Shown in pieces: positions 54,801-62,174 of a stretch of DNA of 64,000 bases. Made by a program: the position numbers and the translations under genes. A model generated the notes under the pieces. It searched no databases and was not told the DNA's origin. It saw nothing but the letters and a program-made list of their open reading frames with translations. Source of the DNA: JAGNZR01 sp051659505 (GTDB lineage Bacteria > Fusobacteriota > Fusobacteriia > Fusobacteriales > Fusobacteriaceae); assembly GCA_051659505.1 (NCBI GenBank), contig JBOFOQ010000020.1:1-64000 (forward strand). Reading direction: 5' to 3'. The stretch's first letter is position 1. Each line of letters begins with the position of its first letter.

Positions 54801-54854
54801 ATGTGCTTCTAATCTATTGATTTGAAAACATTCAGGATTAATTAAATGTTTCAT
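51849..54854 (-). CDS. lacZ: Beta-galactosidase (LacZ-type, GH2)
   Basis: This 1001-residue enzyme hydrolyses lactose to galactose and glucose. The N-terminal jelly-roll (WSTK-like ISFQGVESAFNIWVNGEFVG, YSEDSFTPAEFEIS) and Ig-like domains precede the TIM barrel with FKGVNRHEF, EANIESHGTW, IIWSCGNEAYGGENLYKLS (acid/base Glu) and PFINCEYSHAMGNSNGGL (nucleophile Glu). A C-terminal beta-sandwich follows. There is no signal peptide, so it acts in the cytosol on imported lactose. A 125-bp gap with an inverted repeat separates it from the transporter gene. Confidence 0.96.
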   Translation of the reverse strand: MKHLINPECFQINRLEAHSDHKYYTSILSMKNNDENLVKSLNGIWKISYAKNLELRVKNFYEKQFDSSKWNTIKVPGHVEMQGYGNLHYVNTMYPWDGNEKLIPPMVPTETNPISSYIKKFTVPGNWDKKSVYISFQGVESAFNIWVNGEFVGYSEDSFTPAEFEISNYLVEGENTLAVEVYKWCSGSWLEDQDFWRLSGIFRDVYIYTVPKVHVRDLSVTTELTDNFTSSTVNNILKFKNKNKIKVKIKKEIFDRENNLVSSINLETTNELVEFSMEVKKPKLWSAENPYLYTSYIYITDFETEELIEVIPGKIGIRKFEIKEKLMLINGERIVFKGVNRHEFSCYNGRVVSEDEMLWDIKFLKANNFNSVRTSHYPNISRWYELCDEYGLYVIDEANIESHGTWQKMGACKPDFVVPDGKPEWLMCVLDRGKSMLERDKNHPSIIIWSCGNEAYGGENLYKLSQYFRETDPTRIVHYEGIFWDRRYNDTSDMESRMYAKVVDIEEFLNNNPTKPFINCEYSHAMGNSNGGLHKYTELEEKYPMYQGGFIWDYIDQAIMTKDKNGNEYLAFGGDFDDRPTDYNFCVNGLVYGDRKPSPKMQEVKMLFSDYKIFPSKNSVMIKNRSLFTNINTYNTIYKILRDGVEIFSKTTVLDLKPLNDNNFILEIPEFEMPGEYVVEVTLNLKESRNYALIGHEVAFGQYIYKVEGEVEKLENKIFNIEDCDVNIGVKGEGFHHIFSKGYGSIISMKYLGNEYIKAPIMPNFWRALTDNDKGNKLGYRTAQWKIASLYAKHYVVTLEEKENRAVITYIYDLPTVPASQCTLEYSVESNGKIRVTMKYTGCKGLAEMPAFGTTFKIPMEYNQIEFYGNGPEESYVDRKHGARLGIFKRDINDEMSQYVIPQECGNHTDVRWFTITNKSGLGLKITSDNMEFSALPYTVHELENAYHHQDLPKINYTVLNINKIQMGVGGDDSWGATTHEEYLIKSENSIEFTYTIESKL

Positions 54855-54883
54855 ATATATCTCCTTTTTAATTTACGATTAAC

Positions 54884-54939
54884 GTTTAAAAAAATTACCT
54901 AAAAACTAATATTATGTTTTTTCAGTAATTTTTTTAAAC
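54884..54939. repeat. 15-bp inverted repeat upstream of lacZ
   Basis: A perfect 15-bp inverted repeat (54884-54898 with 54925-54939) surrounds a 26-nt loop in the transporter-lacZ gap. It overlaps TTAACGTTTAA-type sequence near 54879-54889, which has a central CG like LacI-family operators. It may be an RNA stem that sets transporter and lacZ levels apart, or an operator. There is no strong T tract beyond the stem. Confidence 0.5.
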
Positions 54940-54979
54940 TAATTTATATTTTTTATTGTAATTTAGATTACTTCTTTTT

Positions 54980-56365
54980 TTAAAATTCTCCCTTTAAATT
55001 ATACTCATTTTCAGTGCCTTCTATTTCTCTGTTATTTAAAGTTTCAATGATTTCTTCGTGATACTCTCCATTAAGTTTATAGTACTTTTTATAGATTATA
55101 TATCCAACAATCGCTAAAATAATTGGAATAAATATCATAAGGATTTTAATTCCTGTAATTGTATCAACACTCTGAGCAATATTAGGTACATAACCTACTA
55201 TTGTAAGTCCCATACCAATTAACCATCCACTTATAGCAGAAGCTGTTTTTACTAGCAAAGTTTGAACTGAGAAAACAACACTTTCATTTCTTGTACCAAA
55301 TTTATATTGTCCATAGTCAACAACGTCAGCTAGCATAACAGTTGAAATACCTAAAGATAATCCACTTCCAAATTTAACAACAGCTCCTGAAAGACCTACT
55401 AATAAAGTACTAGAAGGTGCTAGGATTCCTGCTACAAATAGACCTAAAAATCCTATTACTGGAAAAGTACAAGCTGCTTTAAATACATTTTGTCTACCAA
55501 ATACTCTAGAAAATACAGGGAAAAATAAAAGTGCACTTATTTCTGCTACTCCTGAAAATCCAGTAAAGATAGAAAACATACTTTCCTCTCCTGTTACATA
55601 TTTAAAATAATATATTGCAACTCCACCTGAAAGTTGAACCATTAAATTAAACATAAGTATAGTTCCTATAAGTGCAACTAACTGATCATTCTCTGCTATT
55701 AGTCTAAAAGCATCTTTCAAATTAATTTTTTCAGATTTTTTTTCTTCCACAACTTCTTCTTTTACATTTATAACAGTTAGTACAGATGAAAAAATAAAGA
55801 AAACAGCTATTCCCATAGCTAAAACAGAAAATCCTTTTAGCTGATTCCCCTTACCTAATAGAGCTATTAATGGAAGTCCAAAACTTCCTAGAGATAGCCA
55901 AGCTGCTGAAGCAAAAATTCTTGGAATTACTGCTATTTGCTCTCTTTCTTTTTTATTTTTAGAAAGTGAAGGTATCATAGACCAATAAGGTATATCCATT
56001 ATAGTATAAGTCATACCCCAAAGAATGTAAACGATAGAAACATAAGCATAAAGCCCTTTTCCTGCTAGACCATTTGGAATTGTAAACATAGCTACTAAAA
56101 CTACAGCATTTAAAACTGTTCCTATTAGTATCCAAGGACGAAATTTACCCCATTTCGTACGAGTATTATCAACTATCATTCCCATAGCTGGATCGTTTAT
56201 AGCGTCCCACATTCTAGCTACAAGAAATAGAGTTCCCACAAAAGCTGGGGCTAGTCCCACTACATCTGTAAAATAAAACATTAAATATATATATACTATA
56301 GCACATGCATAGTCTTTTCCTAAAGCCCCAATTCCATATGAAAGTTTTCCTTTAAATCCTAGCAT
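54980..56365 (-). CDS. Glycoside:cation symporter, GPH family (lactose/melibiose-type carrier)
   Basis: This 461-residue, 12-helix permease has GPH motifs KLSYGIGALGKDYACAIVYI, RMWDAINDPAMGMIVDNTRT and WGKFRPWILIG in the first half and MLADVVDYGQYKFGTRNESV in the second. It resembles MelB/LacS carriers but lacks the PTS IIA domain of LacS. The start at 56365 follows GGGAGG; a longer frame adds seven residues without a better site. Placement between the alpha-galactosidase and beta-galactosidase genes suggests it imports both alpha- and beta-galactosides. Confidence 0.9.
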   Translation of the reverse strand: MLGFKGKLSYGIGALGKDYACAIVYIYLMFYFTDVVGLAPAFVGTLFLVARMWDAINDPAMGMIVDNTRTKWGKFRPWILIGTVLNAVVLVAMFTIPNGLAGKGLYAYVSIVYILWGMTYTIMDIPYWSMIPSLSKNKKEREQIAVIPRIFASAAWLSLGSFGLPLIALLGKGNQLKGFSVLAMGIAVFFIFSSVLTVINVKEEVVEEKKSEKINLKDAFRLIAENDQLVALIGTILMFNLMVQLSGGVAIYYFKYVTGEESMFSIFTGFSGVAEISALLFFPVFSRVFGRQNVFKAACTFPVIGFLGLFVAGILAPSSTLLVGLSGAVVKFGSGLSLGISTVMLADVVDYGQYKFGTRNESVVFSVQTLLVKTASAISGWLIGMGLTIVGYVPNIAQSVDTITGIKILMIFIPIILAIVGYIIYKKYYKLNGEYHEEIIETLNNREIEGTENEYNLKGEF

Positions 56366-56388
56366 TTTTTTCCTCCCTTTTTTCAATA

Positions 56389-58449
56389 CTATTTTAGTTT
56401 TACAATTAAGCTATCATAATCTCCGACTAATCTTATGTCTATACCTATATTCATTAAGTAGTTTCCTGATTTAGATACTTCTTCTCCATTTAAAACAAAC
56501 GTATAAACTTTATTTTTATCTAAAGCCCTTAACTTAATATTAGCACCTTTATGACCTATCTTTGTGCTTGTTAAAAAAGCAAATAAAAGTGTTTCTTTTT
56601 CCCTTGTGTACTGAAAAAATTTATAATTATTTGTAGAAGTATTCTCCAGTCTATAGAAATCTCCTTCTTGAACCGTTTCTCTAATTTCTTTATATTCTTT
56701 TATCATCTCTTTTGAAAGGTTTATTTCTTCAGTAGTAAAGTTTAATATTTTACAACCTATACCTAAAGTTCCCATCATTGCAGAGTGATAACGAAATTTT
56801 AACGGTATTTCTCTTCTAGATAAGAAATTAGGTACATCTGTTACCCAAGCTCTCATAGCTTTAATTGGATAAATATATGAATAACTATCTTGAATAGTAA
56901 TTCTATCTAAGGCATCTGTATTATCACTAGTCCAAAAATCATCAAAATGTTCTAAAGCTCCAAAATCGATTCTTCCACCACCAGAAGCACAAGCTTCCAT
57001 AAGAACATGTGGGTATTTAGCTTTAACTTTATCCACAATCTCATAAACTGCCACTATATGCTTGTACCAAATATCTTGTTCTATACTTGCTTGAGATATT
57101 GGACGATTTGCATCCCACTTTATGTAATCTATATCGTTTTTACTCAAAAGTTCATCTATCATGTTAAAAATAAAATCTGATACTTCTTTTTTAGAAAGAT
57201 TCAAAACATATTGACCACGAGAAGTATTAGTAACTCTTTTTGGTAAAGAATATATCCAGTCAGGATGTGCCTTATAGAGGTCTGTAGCAGGATTTACCAT
57301 TTCAGGTTCTATCCAAATTCCAAACTTCATTCCTAACCCTTTAACTTCATCTATTAGAGGTTTTAACCCATTAGGGAACTTATGAGAATTTATCCACCAA
57401 TCTCCAAGACCATCTTCTATACTGTCACGACGACCAAACCAACCGTCATCAACAACAAATAATTCAGTTCCTAATTCAGCAGCAGACTTAGCTAACTTTA
57501 TTTGCTCATCACAACAAACTTTAAACTCTGTAGCCTCCCAAGAATTATAAAGAACTTCACGAGTTTGTTTATCTCTCATTATTCTTCTTCCGTAAGTATG
57601 AAGTCTGTGACTCATAGTTTCTAAACCTTTATTTGTATATCCAGAAACAACTATAGGAGTTACAAAATTCTCTCCAGGTTGCAATAAATGCATAAAGTCG
57701 TAGTCGTTTAATCCTAGCGAAACAGTTGTTTCCTCATATTGAGTTTGTTCTACGACACCTTTAAAATTACCACTAAATTTTAATGCTCCAAAGTAAACTT
57801 CTCCTGATGTCTCAGTTGCATCTCTATCTAATATAAAATAAGGATTGTGATTATGTGTAGAAATTCCTCTTCTATTTTCTAAAACTATTTTTCCATAATT
57901 TAATTTTTGTTTAAATAATTGATGTTCTGCTCCCCAGTGTCCATGAGTATTTCGTAAATTAAGTTCTCTATAAGGTATATGAAATTGTGCTGAGTAAATA
58001 GAAACAATCTCAAGGACTTCTTTACTTAGATTTTCTAAAGTTACCCATCTTTCTATTAAATCTAATTCAGCTAAAACTCTGTAGTGTAGAATTAATTTTA
58101 TTCCATAAGCTTCATCAAAAAGTTCTATATCAAGCTGGTCATTTTCAATTTTATAACTTTTATATTCAAATTTAGAGCCTCTTGAACCATCATAAAATTT
58201 AAGTTTTAAACAATTTTCTTTATATCTTAAATTTCCATGAATTGGAAACTCTTCAGGTGTTATTTCGTATACAGGATCATTGGTTGAAACTTCAGATAAA
58301 ATTGGAACTTCAATTTCTTCAACATTTTCAATTTTTTTACCCCAGTAAATATGTCTTAAAAGTCCATTGTCATCTAATGCAAAAATGTAGGATGTATTTT
58401 TTGTGTTTAAAGAAAATTTATCTTTATCTAGTGATAATTTTATATTCAT
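56389..58449 (-). CDS. Alpha-galactosidase (GH36)
   Basis: This 686-residue cytosolic GH36 enzyme removes alpha-1,6-galactose from melibiose or raffinose. The nucleophile Asp is in DIDYIKWDANRPIS and the acid/base Asp in FWTSDNTDALDRITIQDSYS. Family stretches are ELFVVDDGWFGRRDSIEDGL, LGMKFGIWIEPEMVNP and HPDWIYSLPKRVTNTSRGQY. The start at 58449 follows AAGGAGAG; a longer frame starts in A/T-rich leader sequence. It is the first gene after the promoter at 58489-58532. Confidence 0.95.
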   Translation of the reverse strand: MNIKLSLDKDKFSLNTKNTSYIFALDDNGLLRHIYWGKKIENVEEIEVPILSEVSTNDPVYEITPEEFPIHGNLRYKENCLKLKFYDGSRGSKFEYKSYKIENDQLDIELFDEAYGIKLILHYRVLAELDLIERWVTLENLSKEVLEIVSIYSAQFHIPYRELNLRNTHGHWGAEHQLFKQKLNYGKIVLENRRGISTHNHNPYFILDRDATETSGEVYFGALKFSGNFKGVVEQTQYEETTVSLGLNDYDFMHLLQPGENFVTPIVVSGYTNKGLETMSHRLHTYGRRIMRDKQTREVLYNSWEATEFKVCCDEQIKLAKSAAELGTELFVVDDGWFGRRDSIEDGLGDWWINSHKFPNGLKPLIDEVKGLGMKFGIWIEPEMVNPATDLYKAHPDWIYSLPKRVTNTSRGQYVLNLSKKEVSDFIFNMIDELLSKNDIDYIKWDANRPISQASIEQDIWYKHIVAVYEIVDKVKAKYPHVLMEACASGGGRIDFGALEHFDDFWTSDNTDALDRITIQDSYSYIYPIKAMRAWVTDVPNFLSRREIPLKFRYHSAMMGTLGIGCKILNFTTEEINLSKEMIKEYKEIRETVQEGDFYRLENTSTNNYKFFQYTREKETLLFAFLTSTKIGHKGANIKLRALDKNKVYTFVLNGEEVSKSGNYLMNIGIDIRLVGDYDSLIVKLK

Positions 58450-58488
58450 AACTCTCCTTTTTTTATTTTTAAATTTCACACATCTATT

Positions 58489-58532
58489 TTACACGTGTAA
58501 GTAATAATACTATTTTTTATTAATCTTGTCAA
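58489..58532 (-). promoter_or_regulatory. Promoter and palindromic operator of the lac/gal operon
   Basis: On the minus strand TTGACA (58527-58532), 17 nt, TATTAT (58504-58509). Just downstream of the -10 lies the perfect palindrome TTACACGTGTAA (58489-58500), covering the likely start site, a classic LacI/GalR-family repressor position with central CG. AACACTT-N9-AAGTGTT (58531-58553) flanks the -35. The LacI-type gene at 58708 is the probable regulator, by inference. Confidence 0.78.
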
Positions 58533-58673
58533 CACTTTTTCTAGTTAAGTGTTTTTAATATAACACTAGTGCTCCATATTAGGACTTAAAACCTATTGCC
58601 GAACTAGATATTTTTTAGTATTAAAAAACAAATATTTTTATCCGATTATTTGCAAACATTTTGTACTATAATA

Positions 58674-58720
58674 AAAAAGACCACAACTGAAAGATTAATT
58701 CTTTCTCTTATGGTCTTTTT
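58674..58720 (-). terminator. Terminator of the LacI-type regulator gene
   Basis: A 10-bp stem (58674-58683 with 58711-58720) overlaps the last codons of the regulator. The minus-strand transcript ends in a U run. Confidence 0.75.
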
Positions 58721-59676
58721 ATAAATTGTGTAGGTATCAATATTTTTTTATTAGTTTCGTTGTTTTTCATAAGTAGAAATATATTTTTTATTATTTCATG
58801 ATTGTTATGGGCAATACTTGAAAGATTTGAAGCGATATATTCAGTTATTACTAAATTGTCAAATCCAATTACAGTTAGTTCTATTCCACGTTCTTTAAAA
58901 GCTTCGTGAACACCTATTGCCATAGCATCATTCATTGCAAAAACAGAATCGTGTTTATCAGGAGAAATTATTTTCCCAACTTTGTATCCACTTTCTTTGT
59001 AAAAGTCACCTGAATAATAATCTATTTTAACTCCTAATTCTTTTGAAACTTTATTCAAATGTTCGATTTTGTCTTCAGTAGCTATTTTTATATTATTTTT
59101 TCCTTTTATAACTGCTAAAGAGTTCTTACCGGAATTTTTTAAATCCCTTAGCATTTCTTCTATTCCTGTTCTAGAATCAGAAATTATGCAATTATAGTTT
59201 TCTGAGGGTGCCTCAAAATCAAAAAATATTATTTGAGTATTTTTTAAATTTTTTAGTGACTCGATATTGGGATCTTCGCTATTCATACCAAGAAAAATAG
59301 CTGTTCTCAAATTTTGTTCTTTACAAATAGTACTGTAAGAAACAAACTCTCTGGTTTTATCCTTATCCGTATAAAACAGAAGATTATATCCTTTCTCCTT
59401 CATTTCTATCATAATATCTTGTAGAAGTTCTCCGTAATAATAAAACATTCTATCTTCTTTTTTTTCAGGAAAATTAAGTAGAAAAATTCCAACAACATCA
59501 TTTTTTTTCATAACTAAATTTCTTGCTCCCATATTTGGAACATATCCAGTTTCTTCTACTATTTTTAGTATCTTTTTTCTAATCTCTTCACTGGGGCCTT
59601 TTTTATTATTGATGACCATGGAAACTGTTGCATGACTTACTCCAGCTATTTTACCAATCTCTCTTATTGTTATCAT
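58708..59676 (-). CDS. LacI/GalR-family transcriptional regulator
   Basis: This 322-residue protein has an N-terminal LacI HTH (ITIREIGKIAGVSHATVSMV, NNKKGPSEEIRKKI, ETGYVPNMGARNLV) and a periplasmic-binding-like ligand domain ending with VFAMNDAMAIGVHEAFKERG and VIGFDNLVITEY. The start at 59676 follows GAGGAAAACA. It is divergent in function from, but on the same strand as, the gal operon, 258 bp upstream of the alpha-galactosidase start. It probably senses a galactoside and binds TTACACGTGTAA. Confidence 0.88.
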   Translation of the reverse strand: MITIREIGKIAGVSHATVSMVINNKKGPSEEIRKKILKIVEETGYVPNMGARNLVMKKNDVVGIFLLNFPEKKEDRMFYYYGELLQDIMIEMKEKGYNLLFYTDKDKTREFVSYSTICKEQNLRTAIFLGMNSEDPNIESLKNLKNTQIIFFDFEAPSENYNCIISDSRTGIEEMLRDLKNSGKNSLAVIKGKNNIKIATEDKIEHLNKVSKELGVKIDYYSGDFYKESGYKVGKIISPDKHDSVFAMNDAMAIGVHEAFKERGIELTVIGFDNLVITEYIASNLSSIAHNNHEIIKNIFLLMKNNETNKKILIPTQFIKRP

Positions 59677-59705
59677 TGTTTTCCTCTTTTTATAGTCTTT
59701 TATTA

Positions 59706-59734
59706 ATGCTATCACAGATATATAGAACAGTCAA
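59706..59734 (-). promoter_or_regulatory. Candidate promoter of the LacI-type gene
   Basis: On the minus strand TTGACT (59729-59734), 17 nt, TAGCAT (59706-59711), 29 bp before the start codon. The -10 is moderate. The rest of the 350-bp gap up to ptuB holds the hairpin at 59885. Confidence 0.5.
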
Positions 59735-59884
59735 TACTATCTTGATTTTTAAATCATATGCTAAATTGCAAGTTTAATTGTCCCAAATTTTCAAAAAAAT
59801 TAATTCATTCAAAATTCTGCTATTTCTACTTTAAAAAAGATTAAACATCCACTAGTACCTGCACTTAATAGTTTTTTTAGCACT

Positions 59885-59957
59885 AAAAAAAAATCATGTC
59901 ATAAGAAAGAGGGAAATCTTTTTTCAGAAATCTCTTATATTTTACATGATTTTTTTT
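59885..59957 (-). terminator. Long terminator hairpin after ptuB
   Basis: Nested stems pair TCATGT with ACATGA and ATAAGA (59901-59906) with TCTTAT (59933-59938). The outer ends are A9 and T8, so it can stop transcription in either direction. It separates ptuAB from the LacI-type gene. Confidence 0.75.
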
Positions 59958-60026
59958 ATTTTTTGAGTATAAGGTGGTTTTACTTCTAAGTAGTTACTCT
60001 ATTCATTTGTAAAGAAACTATCAACT

Positions 60027-60629
60027 CTATATGATATCTTTATTTTCAATCATAAATTCTCTTAGACTTCTATACTCTCTAATTGAGTCTAAATCTTTAA
60101 TAGAGTCTAAATACTCAATAGAGCGTTTCCATTTTAATATAAAGACTTTTCTAGCACTTGCTAACCTTTTATTATTTAAATTTAAAAGTTCAATTGTTAT
60201 TTCGGCTTTTGTTAACTCTATTCCATCAGTAAATTTAGGTTTTATTTTTCCAGTTTTCACATCATAAGTAAAATAATCTGCGGGATCTTCTAATACTGGG
60301 TTTATAAAATTAGGATCCCATTTATTTCCTTTGCTATTTCCACATGATTTAGGAGTTTTACAAGCTGTTATAAGATTATTAAAATCTTGAAACTCTTCTT
60401 TAAATTTGTCTTTAGGTTTTATATGCTCAGTTTCACTACTTTCAACATCTATTTCAATTTCACAATATGGACAACAAAAATCTTGTTCTTTTAGAAGAGA
60501 ATGTTTTCTAAGGCATTGCTTAATTTCAGGATGATTATTATAATCACCCCAATTTTTCATCTGGTTATGTTTTTTAAACTCTGTAAATTTTTCAGGCTCA
60601 GAGGTTTTATTTATTTTAAACAAAATCAC
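60027..60629 (-). CDS. ptuB: HNH endonuclease, PtuB-like (Septu defence)
   Basis: This 200-residue protein has two zinc-binding CxxC-like pairs around an HNH core: QDFCCPYCEIEIDVESSETE, then EHIKPKDKF (HNH His), NNLITACKTPKSCGNSKG (Asn and second Cys pair). In Septu systems PtuB is the nuclease activated by the PtuA ATPase on phage infection. Its start overlaps the ptuA stop by 4 bp (ATGA), so the two are translationally coupled. The same HNH family also accompanies some retrons, but no reverse transcriptase is visible here. Confidence 0.82.
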   Translation of the reverse strand: MILFKINKTSEPEKFTEFKKHNQMKNWGDYNNHPEIKQCLRKHSLLKEQDFCCPYCEIEIDVESSETEHIKPKDKFKEEFQDFNNLITACKTPKSCGNSKGNKWDPNFINPVLEDPADYFTYDVKTGKIKPKFTDGIELTKAEITIELLNLNNKRLASARKVFILKWKRSIEYLDSIKDLDSIREYRSLREFMIENKDII

Positions 60630-61828
60630 TCACCTCTTTGTTCTTTCTGTTTTTTCATGATATTTACATCCATTTTTATAAGTATCATATCTTCATCTGT
60701 TGCTCCTAGTATATCTATCATCTCTTTAAATAAACTTTTAAACTCAGCACTTTCATACTCATATTTATCCACTAACTCTCTTAATTTATTTATCTTATTA
60801 AATATTTCAGGAGTTCTTGTTGTCTCTAATCCCATAATATCCTCTAATATTCTATCCACAGGTTGTCCTAGAGAGCTATCTAAATCTTCGCTTTTTAAAA
60901 CTTTAATCTCCTTTCTCTCTCCTCTAGTTAAAAGAATGATGCTTTCTTTTCTTACACTTCCTAGAATATGTGGAGAATGAGTTGCAATAATAATTTGATT
61001 ATTTTTTCCAATTTTTTTATATACTTCAACAATCTTTTGTTGCCATTTTGGATGTAGTGACAACTCTGGCTCATCTATTAAAATAATTGAATTTTCAGGT
61101 TCTAGCATTTTTATAGCTAAAGTTCTTATGAAAAGTTGCTTTTCTCCAGATGATAGCTCGTTTATATTAAATTCTTCTTTCAAGGAATTTTTAAAAAGAG
61201 GCATACTTTCCTCATCCTTTGATAATCCTATAAATTCAATATCTAAATCTAAAATCTCAAAGATTTCATTAATCTCTTTAGCAACCTTTTCTTTAACTTG
61301 TTTTCCTGTTAAATTCTCTTGAGTATTAGTTACATATGTTATTCTAGTAGCAATATACGAGGCTATATTGGATATTAATTCCGAATCCACAACATTTAAA
61401 AAGTTATACTTTCTTTTTAACATATTAGTTTTAGTTGCTACATCTGTAAAGTTAATTTCTGCAGGAATATATATTATTTTAGGGAGAACTTTTAAATTTT
61501 CACTAATTAATTTAAAGTTCTGGTCACCTGAATTGTTTTTTTCACAGTATTCATAAAACCCTAAATAATGCATAAAATTCGATTTTAATTTTTCTTCAAT
61601 CTTTTTTTCTTCTTCTTCAAAAAGAAACTCTATACTATTAACTAAATTATTATTGTTATAGTGGCTCTTAGAAAAATATTCATAAACATATTTTAAAACA
61701 TTAGTTTTTCCACTTCCATTAATTCCTGCAATAATAGTTAAATCTTTAACTTTATCATTTTCAGTAAAATCTATTTCTAAATTTTTCAAGACTTTATGGT
61801 CTTGAAAATGAATTTTCTTAACTTTCAT
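60626..61828 (-). CDS. ptuA: AAA/ABC-type ATPase, PtuA-like (Septu defence)
   Basis: This 400-residue ATPase has Walker A IIAGINGSGKTNVLKY (35-42), a central insertion, signature ELSSGEKQLFIRTLAIKM, Walker B SIILIDEPELSLHPKWQQK and switch His in IIIATHSPHILGSV. The C-terminal helical end reads MGLETTRTPEIFNKINKLRE. Architecture and partner match Septu PtuA. The ribosome site GAGGAGG lies 7 nt from the ATG. It is transcribed away from galM. Confidence 0.85.
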   Translation of the reverse strand: MKVKKIHFQDHKVLKNLEIDFTENDKVKDLTIIAGINGSGKTNVLKYVYEYFSKSHYNNNNLVNSIEFLFEEEEKKIEEKLKSNFMHYLGFYEYCEKNNSGDQNFKLISENLKVLPKIIYIPAEINFTDVATKTNMLKRKYNFLNVVDSELISNIASYIATRITYVTNTQENLTGKQVKEKVAKEINEIFEILDLDIEFIGLSKDEESMPLFKNSLKEEFNINELSSGEKQLFIRTLAIKMLEPENSIILIDEPELSLHPKWQQKIVEVYKKIGKNNQIIIATHSPHILGSVRKESIILLTRGERKEIKVLKSEDLDSSLGQPVDRILEDIMGLETTRTPEIFNKINKLRELVDKYEYESAEFKSLFKEMIDILGATDEDMILIKMDVNIMKKQKEQRGE

Positions 61829-61948
61829 CTACACCTCCTCATTTACACTTTGTTTCCTCTATTGCTTCACATGTTTCTATATCAACCAAAGCAGAAAATT
61901 TTTGATAGTAGGCATCTACATTCCTCCTCTATTTTTACATAAATTATA
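61826..61948 (-). promoter_or_regulatory. ptuA leader: extended -10, duplicated ribosome site and 12-codon leader frame
   Basis: On the minus strand TGATATAAT (-10 at 61943-61948, extended by TG) precedes two similar start cassettes: GAGGAGG-AA-TGTAGATG (61913-61929) and GAGGAGG-TGTAGATG (61826-61840). The upstream one begins a 12-residue frame, MPTIKNFLLWLI, ending at TAG (61877-61879). The downstream one starts ptuA. Whether the leader peptide is made is unknown. Confidence 0.5.
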
Positions 61949-62031
61949 TCACAAAAAAATCATAAAATAAATATATTTATCAGAAAATTCACTATACAAC
62001 TTAAATCATATCAAGTGTTTTTAAAAATATC

Positions 62032-62060
62032 TTGACTCGCTTCTCTTGAAGATTTATACT
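62032..62060 (+). promoter_or_regulatory. Promoter of galM
   Basis: TTGACT (62032-62037), 17 nt, TATACT (62055-62060). AAGTGTTTTTAA lies upstream at 62013-62024 and also occurs at 58547-58558 beside the lac/gal promoter, so it may be a shared control site. Confidence 0.65.
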
Positions 62061-62174
62061 TATATAAGTACTATTAGATTTTTATAGATATTAAAAAAAA
62101 TAATTGTAGCAACTGTTATTTTAAATTTTATAAAATCCAACAAAAGATAAAATAAGTTTTAAAAGGAGAGAATT

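Noticed and set aside
60027..61828. Retron with an HNH effector
   Set aside because: The ATPase and HNH pair also occurs with retrons, but no reverse transcriptase gene or msr-msd-like structure is visible on either side.
61839..61928. A coding-looking frame (DAYYQKFSALVDIETCEAIE) just before ptuA
   Set aside because: There is no ATG and the frame is closed by a stop at its start; it may be a gene tail or chance, so it is not listed as a gene.
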